Shown here in pieces: positions 53,871-63,878 of a DNA stretch of 64,000 nt. Position numbers and translations under genes: made by a program. Source of the DNA: Cupriavidus sp. EM10. GTDB taxonomy: Bacteria; Pseudomonadota; Gammaproteobacteria; Burkholderiales; Burkholderiaceae. Under the pieces are notes generated by a model that saw only the letters and a list, made by a program, of their open reading frames with translations, did not search any database and was not told the origin of the DNA. The stretch lies in NCBI RefSeq assembly GCF_018729255.1, contig NZ_CP076060.1:2976001-3040000 (forward strand), written 5' to 3'. How positions within the stretch are numbered: position 1 is the first letter of the stretch; each line of letters begins with the position of its first letter.

Positions 53871-55688
53871 GGATAACTCCTTCACTAGCGTGAAATATCG
53901 AATGACCTAAATGGACGACCCGACCGATCCGAGGCGCATCGTTGCATGCCCCAATCGAGCGAGCGATTCATCGGCGCACGACAGCTTGAACCGCACGCTA
54001 ATGAATTCGGTGACAGGGATACCGCCGCGACCCATGTCGCGCAGTGCGGTGTCTTCACGGCAGCGCGAAATCCGCGCGCTGGCCGGAAAGCCAGCGTACA
54101 GGCGGATTCCCGGGGCATGCCGTGCCCTGGAATATTCGATTGGCCCGCGCCGACCATCGTGTCGGCGCGCAGCCTGAATAGAGGAGATATCGGTCAGCAG
54201 GCCTGCAGCACGGGCTTGGCCTCGCGCACTGCAGACGGCAATCCTACGGGGGTAGCTCGCCCATCCCGTCACTGGGCTACAGCAGACTGCACGCGTTGTA
54301 AGAAGCCTGATCGGCCCGGTCTGCGTCAAAGTTCTGGTGCTCCTTGGCTACCCGCATTCACTGCGACGAAACTTCGCGTCATCGTTGCTTCTTGCTTGCC
54401 TTCTTGCGACGCTCGCTTCGTCAAACACATCGATGCAATGAAGTGAGACTCTTGTCAAGGCGAATCATAATTCGTTTGTTCGATGATGTTAAGAAAAAGT
54501 GCAAAAAACTTGCGCGCAAGAACGAATCGATCTAATTCACGCGAGCACTCCGATCACGACACCATCGATACTCTCTCTCATCATGACGCGCGCACACCAG
54601 ATGAAGTTCCATCACGCGTGTGTTTCGATGGTCGGAGAACACCTCACCACGTCACCGCGCAGCGTCTCTCCACACCCGGCGCGCGCGTCTTCAAACAGCA
54701 TGCGCCGCGCGCCTGTCCACGACGTCATCGCGATGCTTCGCACGTCCAGGCACTGACTGGAAACCCGCATGAACATTGGCTTTCCGACGCACGCACAAAC
54801 GTGCGTTGGCAAGCCCGGGCGCTGCCATCGCGCCGTGCAAGCGCGGCCATCGGCGATCACGCTCCGGTGCGTTTGCATGGCGCTCGCAACCATTGCGACA
54901 GACTGATCGCGCGATGGTCGCGCCGATGCGTCGGCAGGCGTCGCGTGCGTCGATCAGACAGTTGCGCGAGTACGACGAAAGAGTGATGCGCCTACGCAAC
55001 GGTTTCCATCTTCGAGGTGTGTCGACAGCCGCGTTTTGACATCAGTCGCACGATCGATGATGTGTCGGCGCGCGTACGAACGCGTGGTCGCGGTGTCGAA
55101 CCGTCGCATCGTGACGCGACGTCGGATGACGATCGTCACGTGGCACCGCGTCCTGGGTCGCGTTCGCCATCGACCCAATCGGGCGACGTCTTCGCGCCTG
55201 TCGATGCGCGTCGTTGTCGTCGACCATCGCTGCCACGTCAACCATCTGGCGGGCACGATCATTGAACCATCGACACGCGCGCATCCGGGTTCCTACCGAT
55301 GCCGTCGCTCCGACGTCCCGCCTAGAGGAATGTCTCGGGTACGCTTCCCGCACGGTGCTTGTTGCAGGACAAAATCCAGGCCGGGCGCCGCCAGGCGGGC
55401 GATTGCGGCCGGCGGTGCGGTACGCTCTGGTGCGTACGCAAACGGATGCGGGAGATTGCGGCGAACGGCAGGCGCCAGTAGATTGGCGTCGCGCGATGCC
55501 GATGCCGGCCACTGGGAAAGCGGTTCATTGCGAACCGCTGCTGTCATCCCGACCTGACGCCGACATCCTGCACGTCGTGTACGACTTGCATGTCAGACCT
55601 GCAGCCTGGCTGCAACCTTGCCGACCGGAAGATAACCCGCGCCGCGAACTGGTGAATCCGCCATCGCGACACCGAACTGGAGATGCTC
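53871..55688. other. 1.8-kb gene-free region upstream of the histone-like gene
   Basis: No reading frame on either strand has family similarity or G/C-third-position bias; the long open stretches reflect high GC. Composition changes: 53.9-54.4 kb mixed, 54.43-54.54 kb clearly AT-rich (A-tract runs, palindrome CTTGCGCGCAAG at 54509-54520, inverted repeat CGAAT/ATTCG at 54461-54474), and 54.54-55.32 kb rich in CpG with recurring CCATCG, TCGCG and GCGCGCG, unlike codon-structured DNA around it. An 8-base hairpin AGCGGTTC/GAACCGCT lies at 55519-55539. It must contain the histone promoter; the rest is unexplained. Confidence 0.6.
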
Positions 55689-56162
55689 ATGCGCATGACC
55701 GACCCTCGCGCCCTGCTTCGCAACACCGCCCGTGCCGCCGCGTTTGCCGCCGCACTCACCGCCAGTGCCCTGGCGATGGCGCAAGCCACCCCGGCGGGCA
55801 CCTGGCACACGATCGACGACGCCACCGGCAAGCCGCGCGGCGTGATCGAGATCGCCGAGAAAGATGGCGTGTACAGCGGCAAGCTCGTGAAGAGCCTGGT
55901 GCCGTCCGAAGGCCCGCCCAAGGTGTGCGACAAATGCACCGACGCACGCAAGGACCAGCCCATCATCGGCATGACGCTGCTCACCGGGCTGCGCAAGACT
56001 GGGGACAACGAGTGGACCGGCGGCGAGATCCTGGACCCCGAGACCGGCAAGCTCTACAAGTGCAAGATGTCGATGGCCGACGACGGCAAGAAGCTCAACG
56101 TGCGCGGCTTCATCGGCATCAGCCTGATCGGTCGGACACAGACCTGGGTGCGCCAGCAGTGA
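55689..56162 (+). CDS. DUF2147 secreted protein
   Basis: The 157-residue product has a signal peptide ending in ALAMAQ and a DUF2147 domain: GTWHTIDDATGKPRGVIEIAE, YSGKLVKSLVPSEGPPKVCDKC with two cysteines, PIIGMTLLTGLRKTGDNEW and RGFIGISLIGRTQTWVR. Members are small periplasmic or outer-membrane-associated proteins of unknown role. I choose ATG 55689, 6 bases after GGAG; ATG 55683 and 55695 are also possible. Confidence 0.85.
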   Translation: MRMTDPRALLRNTARAAAFAAALTASALAMAQATPAGTWHTIDDATGKPRGVIEIAEKDGVYSGKLVKSLVPSEGPPKVCDKCTDARKDQPIIGMTLLTGLRKTGDNEWTGGEILDPETGKLYKCKMSMADDGKKLNVRGFIGISLIGRTQTWVRQQ

Positions 56163-56342
56163 CGTCCTGATACCACCCCGGCCGCCGCTCTCCGCCATCC
56201 AGCAGAGCGGCGGCCGGGGTGGCAGAAAGCGAAACAGGAACGGGAGCAAAAACAGCGCCACCTACCCGTTCAGCAAACTGACAGCTTCCTTCGGTAAGAT
56301 CGGAGTCCCGATCCTCTTTACAACAACTACCGGAGACGAACC

Positions 56343-57313
56343 ATGCATTTCTCCCCCGCCGCCGCACGCTGGCCCTGGCGCTCGCCGCCACCTCGCTGAT
56401 CGCCACCACGTCGCACGCCGCCGATGCCTGGCCCAACCATGTGATCAAGTTCGTCGTGCCGTTCACGGCCGGCGGTGCCAACGACCTCGTGGCCCGCGCC
56501 GGTGCGGAAGCCGTGAGCAAGCGGATCGGCCAGCCCGTGGTGATCGAGAACCGGCCGGGCGCGGGCGGCGTGGTCGGCGCCGACTACGTGGCCAAGAGCA
56601 AGCCCGATGGCTACACATTCCTGGTAGGCGCCGTGGGCACCGTCACCAACAGCCTGATCCGCACGAAGATGCCGTACCAGGCCGACGACCTGATGCCCGT
56701 TGGCCTGATCGCCGTCAGCCCGTCGGTGATCGTGGCATCGCCGTCGCTGCCCGTGAACAACGTGAAGGAACTGGTCGAGTATTCGAAGAAGCAGGGCGGC
56801 GTGCCGTTTGCCACCGCCGGCAGCGGCAGCACGCCGCATTTCGTTGAGGAAATGCTCAAGGAAAAAGGTGCGCAGCTGACCGTGGTGCCGTACAAGAGCG
56901 GCTCGGAGAGCATCACCGCCGTGATCGGCAACCAGGTGGCCGCCACTTCCGAGGCATCTATCGTGGTGCTGCCGCAGATCAAGGCCGGCAAGCTCAAGGC
57001 GCTGGGTGCGACGTGGGACAAGCACATGCCAGCAGCGCCGAACATCCCCACCACCGCCGAGCAGGGCCTGCCTGAAGTGCGCATCGGCCATTGGGCCGGC
57101 ATCTTCGCGCCGAAGGGCACCGATCCCGCGATCATCAAGAAGCTCAACGCCGAGCTGACCGCGGGCATGCAGAGCCCCGAGATCCGCGAGCGCCTGATCC
57201 AGAACGGCATCGAGCCGGCGGGTGGTTCGGTGGAGAGCTTCGTGTCCTTCATCAAGTCGGAACGCGAGCGCCTGGGGCGCATCGCCAAGAACGCCAACAT
57301 GACGGCCGATTAA
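56343..57313 (+). CDS. Tripartite tricarboxylate transporter-type solute receptor (Bug/TctC), frameshifted at its 5' end
   Basis: Bug proteins are periplasmic ligand-binding receptors, very abundant in Bordetella and Cupriavidus. After adding one C to the CCCCC at 56353-56357 it starts MHFSPRRRTLALALAATS, a good signal peptide ending SHAADA. The mature part, KFVVPFTAGGANDLVARAGA, NRPGAGGVVGADYVAKS and AAPNIPTTAEQGLPE, matches the family. No tctAB membrane genes are adjacent, so it is an orphan receptor. Repaired length about 323 residues. Ligand unknown; carboxylates are likely. Confidence 0.9.
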
Positions 57314-57362
57314 CGGGCCGATCCTGGCCCGAGAACGCGCTCGGAGAGAATCTTTTGGATGA

Positions 57363-57417
57363 GATCACCCGCCCGGGTGATCATATGTCTGCAAGCGGCC
57401 TGCCTCGTGCAGGCCGC
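57363..57417 (+). terminator. Two hairpins downstream of the Bug gene
   Basis: First, perfect arms GATCACCCG and CGGGTGATC (57363-57371, 57374-57382). Second, GCGGCCTGC and GCAGGCCGC (57395-57403, 57409-57417) followed by TTGTTTG. The second is a plausible terminator; the first may be an operator or a second stem. Confidence 0.65.
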
Positions 57418-57568
57418 CTTGTTTGCGTCAAGGCTGTGTCAAAAGCGACGCAATGCGCATACAGAGACGACGCGGACTCCTGTAACGCCGCCTTATTGCG
57501 GTAAATGTCCCGTCTCTGGAACATTCGGCTGGCATGCAACTTGTCTGTGATCGCACAGCAACGCGCAA

Positions 57569-57597
57569 TTGCAACGCGAATGGTTCGTATTTATATT
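57569..57597 (+). promoter_or_regulatory. Sigma-70-type promoter of the siderophore receptor gene
   Basis: TTGCAA (57569-57574) and TATATT (57592-57597) are exactly 17 bases apart, about 75 bases upstream of the receptor start. The spacer and -10 contain AT-rich half-matches to a Fur box (GAATGG, ATTTATATTC), too weak to call alone but in the right place. Confidence 0.55.
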
Positions 57598-57673
57598 CCG
57601 GTTCGCCCGAACATATGCCCCGGTCGTGAAGCCGGTAAAGGGCCCGGCAGTACGGGGCGCACTGGAACTGACA

Positions 57674-59946
57674 ATGCTCCGTCGCACCCCTGTGGCTACC
57701 GCACTCGTGGCCCTCTTTGCCGCACCCGCCGCGTTCGCGCAGCAGGCACCTCAGCCCGCGCAACGGCCGGCCGCAGCCCCCGCCCCGTGGCCGCTGCGAC
57801 GTCGCCCCAGACCGGCGAATCCGTGCCGCAGACGCTGCGAGAGGTCACCGTCCAGGGATCGACCGCGCGTGACGATTTCAATCCCACGGGCAGCCAGCTG
57901 TCGAAGCTGCCGGCGGACCTGCGCGACGTGCCGCAATCGGTCACGATCGTGAACCGTGCGCTGATGGATTCGCAGGGCGCCAGCTCGCTGGCCGATGCGC
58001 TGCGCAACGTGCCCGGCATCACCATCGGCGGCGCCGAGGGCGGCCAGATCGGCAACAACATCAACCTGAACGGCTTCTCCGCGCGTACCGACATCTACCT
58101 GGACGGCTTCCGCGACCGTGGCCAGTACTACCGCGACACCTTTGCGCTGGATCAGGTGGAAGTGCTGATGGGTCCGTCGTCGATGCTGTTCGGGCGCGGC
58201 TCCACGGGCGGCGTGATCAACCAGGTGACCAAGAAGCCCAAGCTGCAGGCCGCCACCGAAGTAACCGGATCGGTCACGACCAACGGCCTGGTGCGGGCCA
58301 CGGCCGACGTGAACACGCCGACCGGCGACACGTCGGCCTTCCGCATCTCGGCCATGGCCCAGGACGGCAAGCCGAGCACGCGCGACGAGATGACGGTGCA
58401 GGATTTCGGGCTAGCGCCGTCGTGGCGGTTTGGCATCGGCACCTCCACCGAGATCACCCTGTCGGCGTTGCTCCAGCACAACGAGGACATGCCCGACTAC
58501 GGCCTGCCCGCCATCAACGGGCACCCGGTCAAGGTCGATCGCAACACGTTCTACGGCTTCAACAACGACCGCACGCGCCAGAACATCGTGTCGCTCAATG
58601 GCGGCATCGACCACAAGTTCTCGCCCAACCTGCGCCTGCGCAACTACACGGCGTTCAACTATGTGGAAACCAACGCCCGCGAGACGGCGCCGAACGCGGT
58701 GGGATCGATCAATGCAGCCGGCGCCTTTACCGCGCTGACCACCACCAACCTGCCGCTGTCGCAGCTGTACGTGCGCCAGCAGAGCCATGACCGCAACATC
58801 CGCGACTACTCGATCTTCAACCAGACCGAGCTGACGGCAAAGTTCGATACGGGCCCGGTCAAGCACACGCTGCTGACCGGCCTGGAGCTGGGCCACGACG
58901 GCTACAACAACCAGAACTACTACCGCAACGGCAGCTGCGGCAGCACCCCGCTGAACCCGGGCACAGGCACCTCCGGCTACGTGGCCTGCACGCCCGTGAT
59001 CGACCCGCCGTACCGGGACTCGCCGGGCACCGTGCCGACCAGCACCGGCAACCTGCAGGGCGGCTCGGCCAACACCGTGGCGGTCTATGCCAACGATTCG
59101 ATCGAGTTCTCGAAGCAGTGGAAGGCCGTGGCCGGCGTGCGCTACGACAAGTACATCGCCAGCATCAGCAACTCGATCAATTCCAGCAACACGGCCGGCA
59201 ACACCGCGCTGCCCAACGCGAGCCAGGACACCCATTTCACCAGCGTGCGGCTGGGCGGCATCTGGCAGCCGACCGAGGCGCAGTCGTATTACATTTCCTA
59301 CGGCACGTCGTTCAACCCGTCGCTGGAACAGCTGGTGGGCACGGTGGGCCAGCAGTCGCTGGAGCCGGAAAAGAACAAGGCCTACGAGGCCGGCGGCAAG
59401 TGGGACCTGATGGGCGGCAACCTGTCGCTGACGTCGGCCATCTTCCGCATCACCAAGGACAACGCGCGCAGCCAGATCGACGCCACCACGTACGCGTTGA
59501 CCGGCAAGATCCAGGTGGATGGCTTCCGCGCCGGGGTGACCGGCCGCATCACGCCTAAATGGCAGGTGTTCGCGGGCTACACCTTCCTGGACGCCGAGAT
59601 CAAGAACGGCATCGCGGCAGGCACGCAGGGCATGGTGCCGACCAACACGCCCAAGCACACCGCCACGGCCTGGACCAGCTACTCCATCCTGCCGAGCTGG
59701 GAAGTGGGCGGCGGGGCGTTCTACATGTCGCAGCGCTATGCCAACAATACCAATACGGTGCAGGTTGGCGGCTTCGTGCGCTGGGACGGCATGATCGCCT
59801 ACCACCAGCCCAGGTACGACGTCCGCCTGAATCTGTTCAACATCTTCGACAAGAAGTATTACGATGCGCTGATCCAGTCGGACGGCGGCCGGTCGGTACC
59901 GGGCACTGGCCGTACCGCGATGCTGTCGTTCACCTATCGCATGTAA
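57674..59946 (+). CDS. TonB-dependent siderophore receptor (Fiu/PiuA-like), frameshifted near its 5' end
   Basis: The product is an outer-membrane gated channel, most like catecholate receptors. It starts MLRRTPVATALVALFAAPAA, a signal peptide; one more C in the CCCC at 57783-57786 joins it to VAAATSPQTGESVPQTLREV. The plug holds PQSVTIVNRALMDSQGASSL and GPSSMLFGRGSTGGVINQVT; the barrel ends SFTYRM with the typical terminal aromatic-rich strand. Repaired length about 757 residues. The PKHD dioxygenase gene follows 53 bases later, as in the piuA-piuC and fiu-ybiX pairs. Confidence 0.92.
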
Positions 59947-59998
59947 GCGCCGCCGGGGCCGCTCTTCCGCACCCGGCGGCCCCCAACCGGATTTCCCG

Positions 59999-60685
59999 AT
60001 GCTGGTTCGCATTCCGAAGGTTCTCAACGCCGAACAGGTGGCCGTGGTACTGGCCCAACTGGAGCATGCCGGCGATGCCTGGGCGGATGGCCGCGTATCG
60101 GCCGGCTATTCCGGCGCCCCGGTCAAGTTCAACCAGCAGATCGACGAAAGATCGGAGGTGGCGGCGCAATGCCAGCACCTGATCCTGTCGGCGCTGGAAC
60201 GGCATCCGCTATTTATTAGTGCAGCGCTGCCGAACGTCGTATATCCGCCAATGTTCAACCGCTACAGCGAGGGCATGACGTTCGGCGCCCATGTCGATGG
60301 CGGCGTGCGCATTCATCCGCACAATGGGCGCAAGCTACGCACCGATATTTCGGCCACGCTGTTCCTGTCCGACCCGGCCAGCTACGACGGCGGCGAACTG
60401 CAGGTGGAAGACACCTACGGCGTGCATTCGGTCAAGCTGGCCGCCGGCGACATGGTGATCTACCCGGCCACGAGCCTGCACCAGGTGACGCCGATCACGC
60501 GCGGCACGCGGGTGGCCAGCTTCTTCTGGATCCAGAGCCTGATCCGCGACGACGGCCAGCGCGCCCTGCTGTTCGACATGGACAACGCGATCCAGACGCT
60601 CAACCAGACCAACGCCGACGAGCGCGCCCGCCGCAGCCTGGTCGGCTGCTATCACAACCTGCTGCGGCAGTGGAGCGAGACCTGA
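59999..60685 (+). CDS. piuC: PKHD-type Fe(II)/2-oxoglutarate dioxygenase (PiuC/YbiX)
   Basis: The 228-residue protein has the Fe-binding triad H98 and D100 in FGAHVDGGV and a histidine in ATSLHQVTPITRG, with the 2-oxoglutarate arginine in the last motif. It always accompanies Fiu/PiuA-type receptors in iron-limited Gram-negatives; the substrate is not firmly known. It is 53 bases after the receptor gene, so it is very likely in the same Fur-regulated operon. Start ATG at 59999. Confidence 0.93.
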   Translation: MLVRIPKVLNAEQVAVVLAQLEHAGDAWADGRVSAGYSGAPVKFNQQIDERSEVAAQCQHLILSALERHPLFISAALPNVVYPPMFNRYSEGMTFGAHVDGGVRIHPHNGRKLRTDISATLFLSDPASYDGGELQVEDTYGVHSVKLAAGDMVIYPATSLHQVTPITRGTRVASFFWIQSLIRDDGQRALLFDMDNAIQTLNQTNADERARRSLVGCYHNLLRQWSET

Positions 60686-60727
60686 GCGCAGCCGCGCCCA
60701 ACCCCTCCCCGCCTCCCGGATCGCCGT

Positions 60728-61617
60728 TCAGCCAAATTGCTCCGCCAGGGCCTGCCGGGCCTGGCCGATGAATTCGCTTTCGCCGCGACGCTCCGCTAAT
60801 AGATAGAACTCCGCCGAAGGCAGCGCCGGCAGCTTCCAGCCGGCTACGTCGGCGGCATCCAGCGGCGCCACGCCGGGCCCGATGGCCGAGGCGTTCAGGC
60901 ACGACACCCCAAGCCCCGCCGCCAGCGCCAGATGCAGGCCCGCCACGCCCGAGGCCGAGTGCGCGATCTCGAATTCGCGGCGGCGCCGCATCAGCAATTG
61001 CACCACGAACTGGTGCATCGAACAGGTGTCGGGCAGCAGCACGAGCGGCAGGGTGACCTGTGGAATTTCGGAAATTTCCGGTGCCGCCACCCATGCCAGC
61101 GCCTCGCGCCGCAGCACCGTGCCGCCGCGCGTGGCCCCTGCAACCTTTTCTGCACCACGGGCGCCGATCAGCCGCATGCTCAGGCCGATGTCGAAGGCGT
61201 CCATCTGCGCCGCCGCCTCGATGGCGGCGCTCTTCATCACCGTGACGTGCAGTTTCAGGTAGGGATAGCGGTCGCGCAGCCGCCGCAGCATGCCGGCGAT
61301 CTCTCCCGGCCGGAAATAGTCGGTCACGGCCAGCCGCAATTCGCCATCGAGCGTCTGTCCGCGCAGGTCCGCCAGCGCCTGCTCGTTCAGCGACAGGATG
61401 CGCCGCGCATAGTCCAGCAGGCGTGCCCCGGCCGGGGTCACCGCCGCCCCTTCTTGCCGCGCGTCAGCAGCGGCACGCCGGCGCGTTCCTCCAGCTTGCG
61501 CAACTGTTCGCTGACCGACGACTGCGACAGGAAGAGCCTGGGCGCCGCCGCCGACAGGCTGCCGCTTTCGGCCACGGCGACAAAGGTCCGGAGCTGGTCC
61601 GTTTCGAATCCGCGCAT
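60728..61617 (-). CDS. LysR-family regulator, frameshifted as sequenced
   Basis: The protein has a winged helix N-terminus (MRGFETDQLRTFVAVAESGS, LSAAAPRLFLSQSSVSEQLR) and a LysR substrate-binding domain ending ARQALAEQFG. The frame breaks after TRGKKG: one more base in the CCCC at 61447-61450 restores KKGAAVTPAGARLLDYARR, the standard end of the DNA-binding domain. Repaired length about 296 residues. It is divergent from the tautomerase gene, its probable target; the effector is unknown. Confidence 0.88.
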
Positions 61618-61768
61618 GATTTGAAGTTTCGGCTATTCCGATAGATGACATCGTATATTCCTGCTTTTCCGATTTCAAGGCGACACCTACCATGACATCA
61701 CCGCAGCACGCATGACGACAAAAACGCCGGCGCGCCGCACATGAAACTTAAACCCTCAGGAGCCTGTC
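61618..61768. promoter_or_regulatory. Divergent LysR/tautomerase intergenic region
   Basis: The 151-base gap must contain the LysR operator. CGATAGATGACATCG, arms CGAT/ATCG, and the flanking TATTCC/ATTCC half-repeats near 61630-61665 are candidate LysR sites; no T-N11-A match is strong enough to prefer one. Confidence 0.35.
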
Positions 61769-62167
61769 ATGCCCCACGTTTCCCTGCAGATTTCCGGCCA
61801 TCCCGACACCGAACTGACGCGCCGCGCCGTGGCCGTGGTGGGTGAACTGACCCAGCGCGTGCTGGGCAAGGAAGCCCCCGTGATCGCCACCACCGTGACG
61901 TATATCCCGCGCGATCAATGGTTTATCGGCGGCAAGCCGCTATCCGAGTACGACAAGGGCCGCAACGCCTTCCAGCTCGACATCAGCGTGACCGACGAGA
62001 CCAACACCAAGGCCGAGAAAGCGGATTACCTGCGGCAGTTGTACGCGGCGCTGTCCGAACTGATTGGCGACGTCAACGCGGTGTCCTATATCCATGTGAT
62101 CGACGCCCGCGCGGCCGCCTATGGCTACGGCGGCAAGACGCAGGAGTTCCGCCACCAGCATCGTTGA
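61769..62167 (+). CDS. Tautomerase-superfamily protein
   Basis: The 132-residue protein starts with the catalytic proline after the initiator (MPHVSLQISGHPDTEL) and has beta-alpha-beta folds of the 4-oxalocrotonate tautomerase/MIF superfamily; TVTYIPRDQWFIGGKPLSEY is typical of the tautomerase_3-like long members. Such enzymes isomerise keto-enol substrates in aromatic degradation; here the substrate is unknown. It is controlled, by position, by the divergent LysR gene. Confidence 0.82.
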   Translation: MPHVSLQISGHPDTELTRRAVAVVGELTQRVLGKEAPVIATTVTYIPRDQWFIGGKPLSEYDKGRNAFQLDISVTDETNTKAEKADYLRQLYAALSELIGDVNAVSYIHVIDARAAAYGYGGKTQEFRHQHR

Positions 62168-62269
62168 TTGCTGCAGCCAGGTAAAAAGTGCCGTGCAAGC
62201 GGCGTGCTTGTGTCGCGTGGCGATGTTCACTAGTGTGGAGGGCAAGTTTCCCGATACCGGAGGCATCGC

Positions 62270-63103
62270 ATGAAGCAAGTCACGCTGCCCGGCGGCGAGC
62301 GCGTTCCCGCGCTGGGCATGGGCACCTGGAATATCGGCGACCAAAGTGCCACGCGCGCCGAGGAAATCGCCACGCTGCAGATGGGGCTGGACATGGGCCT
62401 GCGGCTGGTGGACACCGCCGAGATGTATGGCGAAGGTTTGTCGGAATCGCTGATCGGCGAAGCGCTGGCCGGCCGCCGCGACGACGCCTTCCTGGTCAGC
62501 AAGGTCTATCCGCACAACGCCAGCCGCAAGCGCGCGGTGGCCGCCTGCGAACGCAGCCTGCGCCGGCTGGGCACCGATCATCTGGATCTTTACCTGCTGC
62601 ACTGGCGCGGCGACGAGCCGTTCGAGGACACCATCGAGGCGTTCCAGGCGCTGCAGGCCGCCGGCAAGATCCGCCATTTCGGCGTCAGCAACCTGGACCT
62701 GTCCGATATGGAGGAATTCTGGGACACCCCCGGCGGCGACGCCGTGGCGGTGAACCAGCTGCTCTACAACCTGACCCGCCGCGGCATCGAGTTCGACCTG
62801 CTGCCATGGTTGCGCGAGCGCAACGTGCCGGTGATGGCCTATTCGCCAATCGAGCAAGCCCGCCTGCTGCGCAATTCGGGCCTGAAGCGCTTTGCCGAGC
62901 AGCATGGCATGACCCCGGCTCAGGCGGCGCTGGCCTGGCTGCTGGCGTCGGACGACATCATCGCCATCCCCAAGACCGGGCACCGTGACCGGCTGCGCGA
63001 GAACATGGGCGCGCTGGACATCACGCTGACACCGGAACAACTGGCCGAACTGGACAAGCTGTTCCCGCCGCCGCGTCACGCGCAGCCACTGGCCATGCTG
63101 TAG
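62270..63103 (+). CDS. Aldo/keto reductase
   Basis: The 277-residue (alpha/beta)8 barrel has the catalytic tetrad D48, Y53, K78 and H111 (VDTAEMYG, LVSKVYP, LLHWRG) and the NADPH-binding end LAWLLASDDIIAIPKTG. It belongs to the bacterial AKR group of 2,5-diketo-gluconate/methylglyoxal reductases; substrate unknown. Start ATG at 62270. Confidence 0.92.
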   Translation: MKQVTLPGGERVPALGMGTWNIGDQSATRAEEIATLQMGLDMGLRLVDTAEMYGEGLSESLIGEALAGRRDDAFLVSKVYPHNASRKRAVAACERSLRRLGTDHLDLYLLHWRGDEPFEDTIEAFQALQAAGKIRHFGVSNLDLSDMEEFWDTPGGDAVAVNQLLYNLTRRGIEFDLLPWLRERNVPVMAYSPIEQARLLRNSGLKRFAEQHGMTPAQAALAWLLASDDIIAIPKTGHRDRLRENMGALDITLTPEQLAELDKLFPPPRHAQPLAML

Positions 63104-63157
63104 ATCGTCGAATCCTTAAAACGCGGGAAGGTCTGGAATGGAACCCGGGGAGGCCGG

Positions 63158-63693
63158 TCAGCGTTGGCCGGCCTTGTAGCGCTCCACTTCCACATAGCGC
63201 GTCAGGTAGGTGCGGGCCTTCTCGCGGGTATCGGTCGTCACACGGTCGGCCGCCTGACGGGCGCTGCTCTGGCCGTGGGCGCTGCTCATCTGCGCCGACA
63301 GGTAGGACTGGAAGGCGTCGTGCATGACCTTCAGCTGGTCCTTGCACGCGTCGATGGCTCCGGCGGCCACGTCCTTCGAAGTGCCCTTGCCCTTGGCGCC
63401 GTCGCTGGCGCGATCCTGCACGCAATCCATGTACTTGGCGCGCTCGGCCTGCCAGCCGGAATTCATCTGCGCGGCTTCCTGCTTGGCCTCGGCGGTTTCC
63501 ACCGAGGGGAAGAGGCACAGGCGGCCAGCAGCAGCGCGGCCAGCGGCGTGGCAAGCGCGCCGGCACGGACCCATCCACGGCTACGCTGCGGTGCAGCATC
63601 GGAAATCGACGATTCGGAGCGGATCTGTCGGGCGGCGGACTGCTTTGCGGACACCAGGTTGGACATGGGAGCGGGGGCGGTTGGCATATTCAT
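63158..63693 (-). CDS. Lipoprotein of unknown function, frameshifted at the lipobox
   Basis: The N-terminus (MNMPTAPAPMSNLVSAK, then GALATPLAALLLAACASS) is a lipoprotein signal with lipobox LAAC. One more base in the GGGG at 63506-63509 joins it to PSVETAEAKQEAAQMNSGWQ, a mostly helical, charged mature domain ending ARTYLTRYVEVERYKAGQR. Repaired length about 178 residues. No known domain. Start ATG is 63693; 63687 and 63666 are alternatives. It is divergent from the last gene in the window. Confidence 0.7.
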
Positions 63694-63878
63694 GGTCGAC
63701 AGACCCCTATGATGTAGGGTGGGTTCCGGGGGAAGTTCCATCGATTTGCAAAAAAGTATGACGAAGTCATGTCAGAGTCCCCTGCCCTCCGTGTCAGACA
63801 AAATCGCATTTGCGGATGTGCCTTGCGCGCCTATGCTTCAGAGGCGGTTGCAACACATGAACCCTCCTGGAGGAAATA

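Noticed and set aside
54483..55557. Open frames in the gene-free block as possible novel genes
   Set aside because: Arginine/serine-rich in all frames, no third-position bias, no ribosome site; open only because of few stop codons in CpG-rich sequence.
53871..55688. Replication origin or phage remnant
   Set aside because: No DnaA boxes cluster (TTATCCACA) and no phage, integrase or tRNA sequence nearby.
57578..57598. Fur box before the siderophore receptor
   Set aside because: Only about half of the 19-base consensus matches; kept as a weak hint in the promoter entry.
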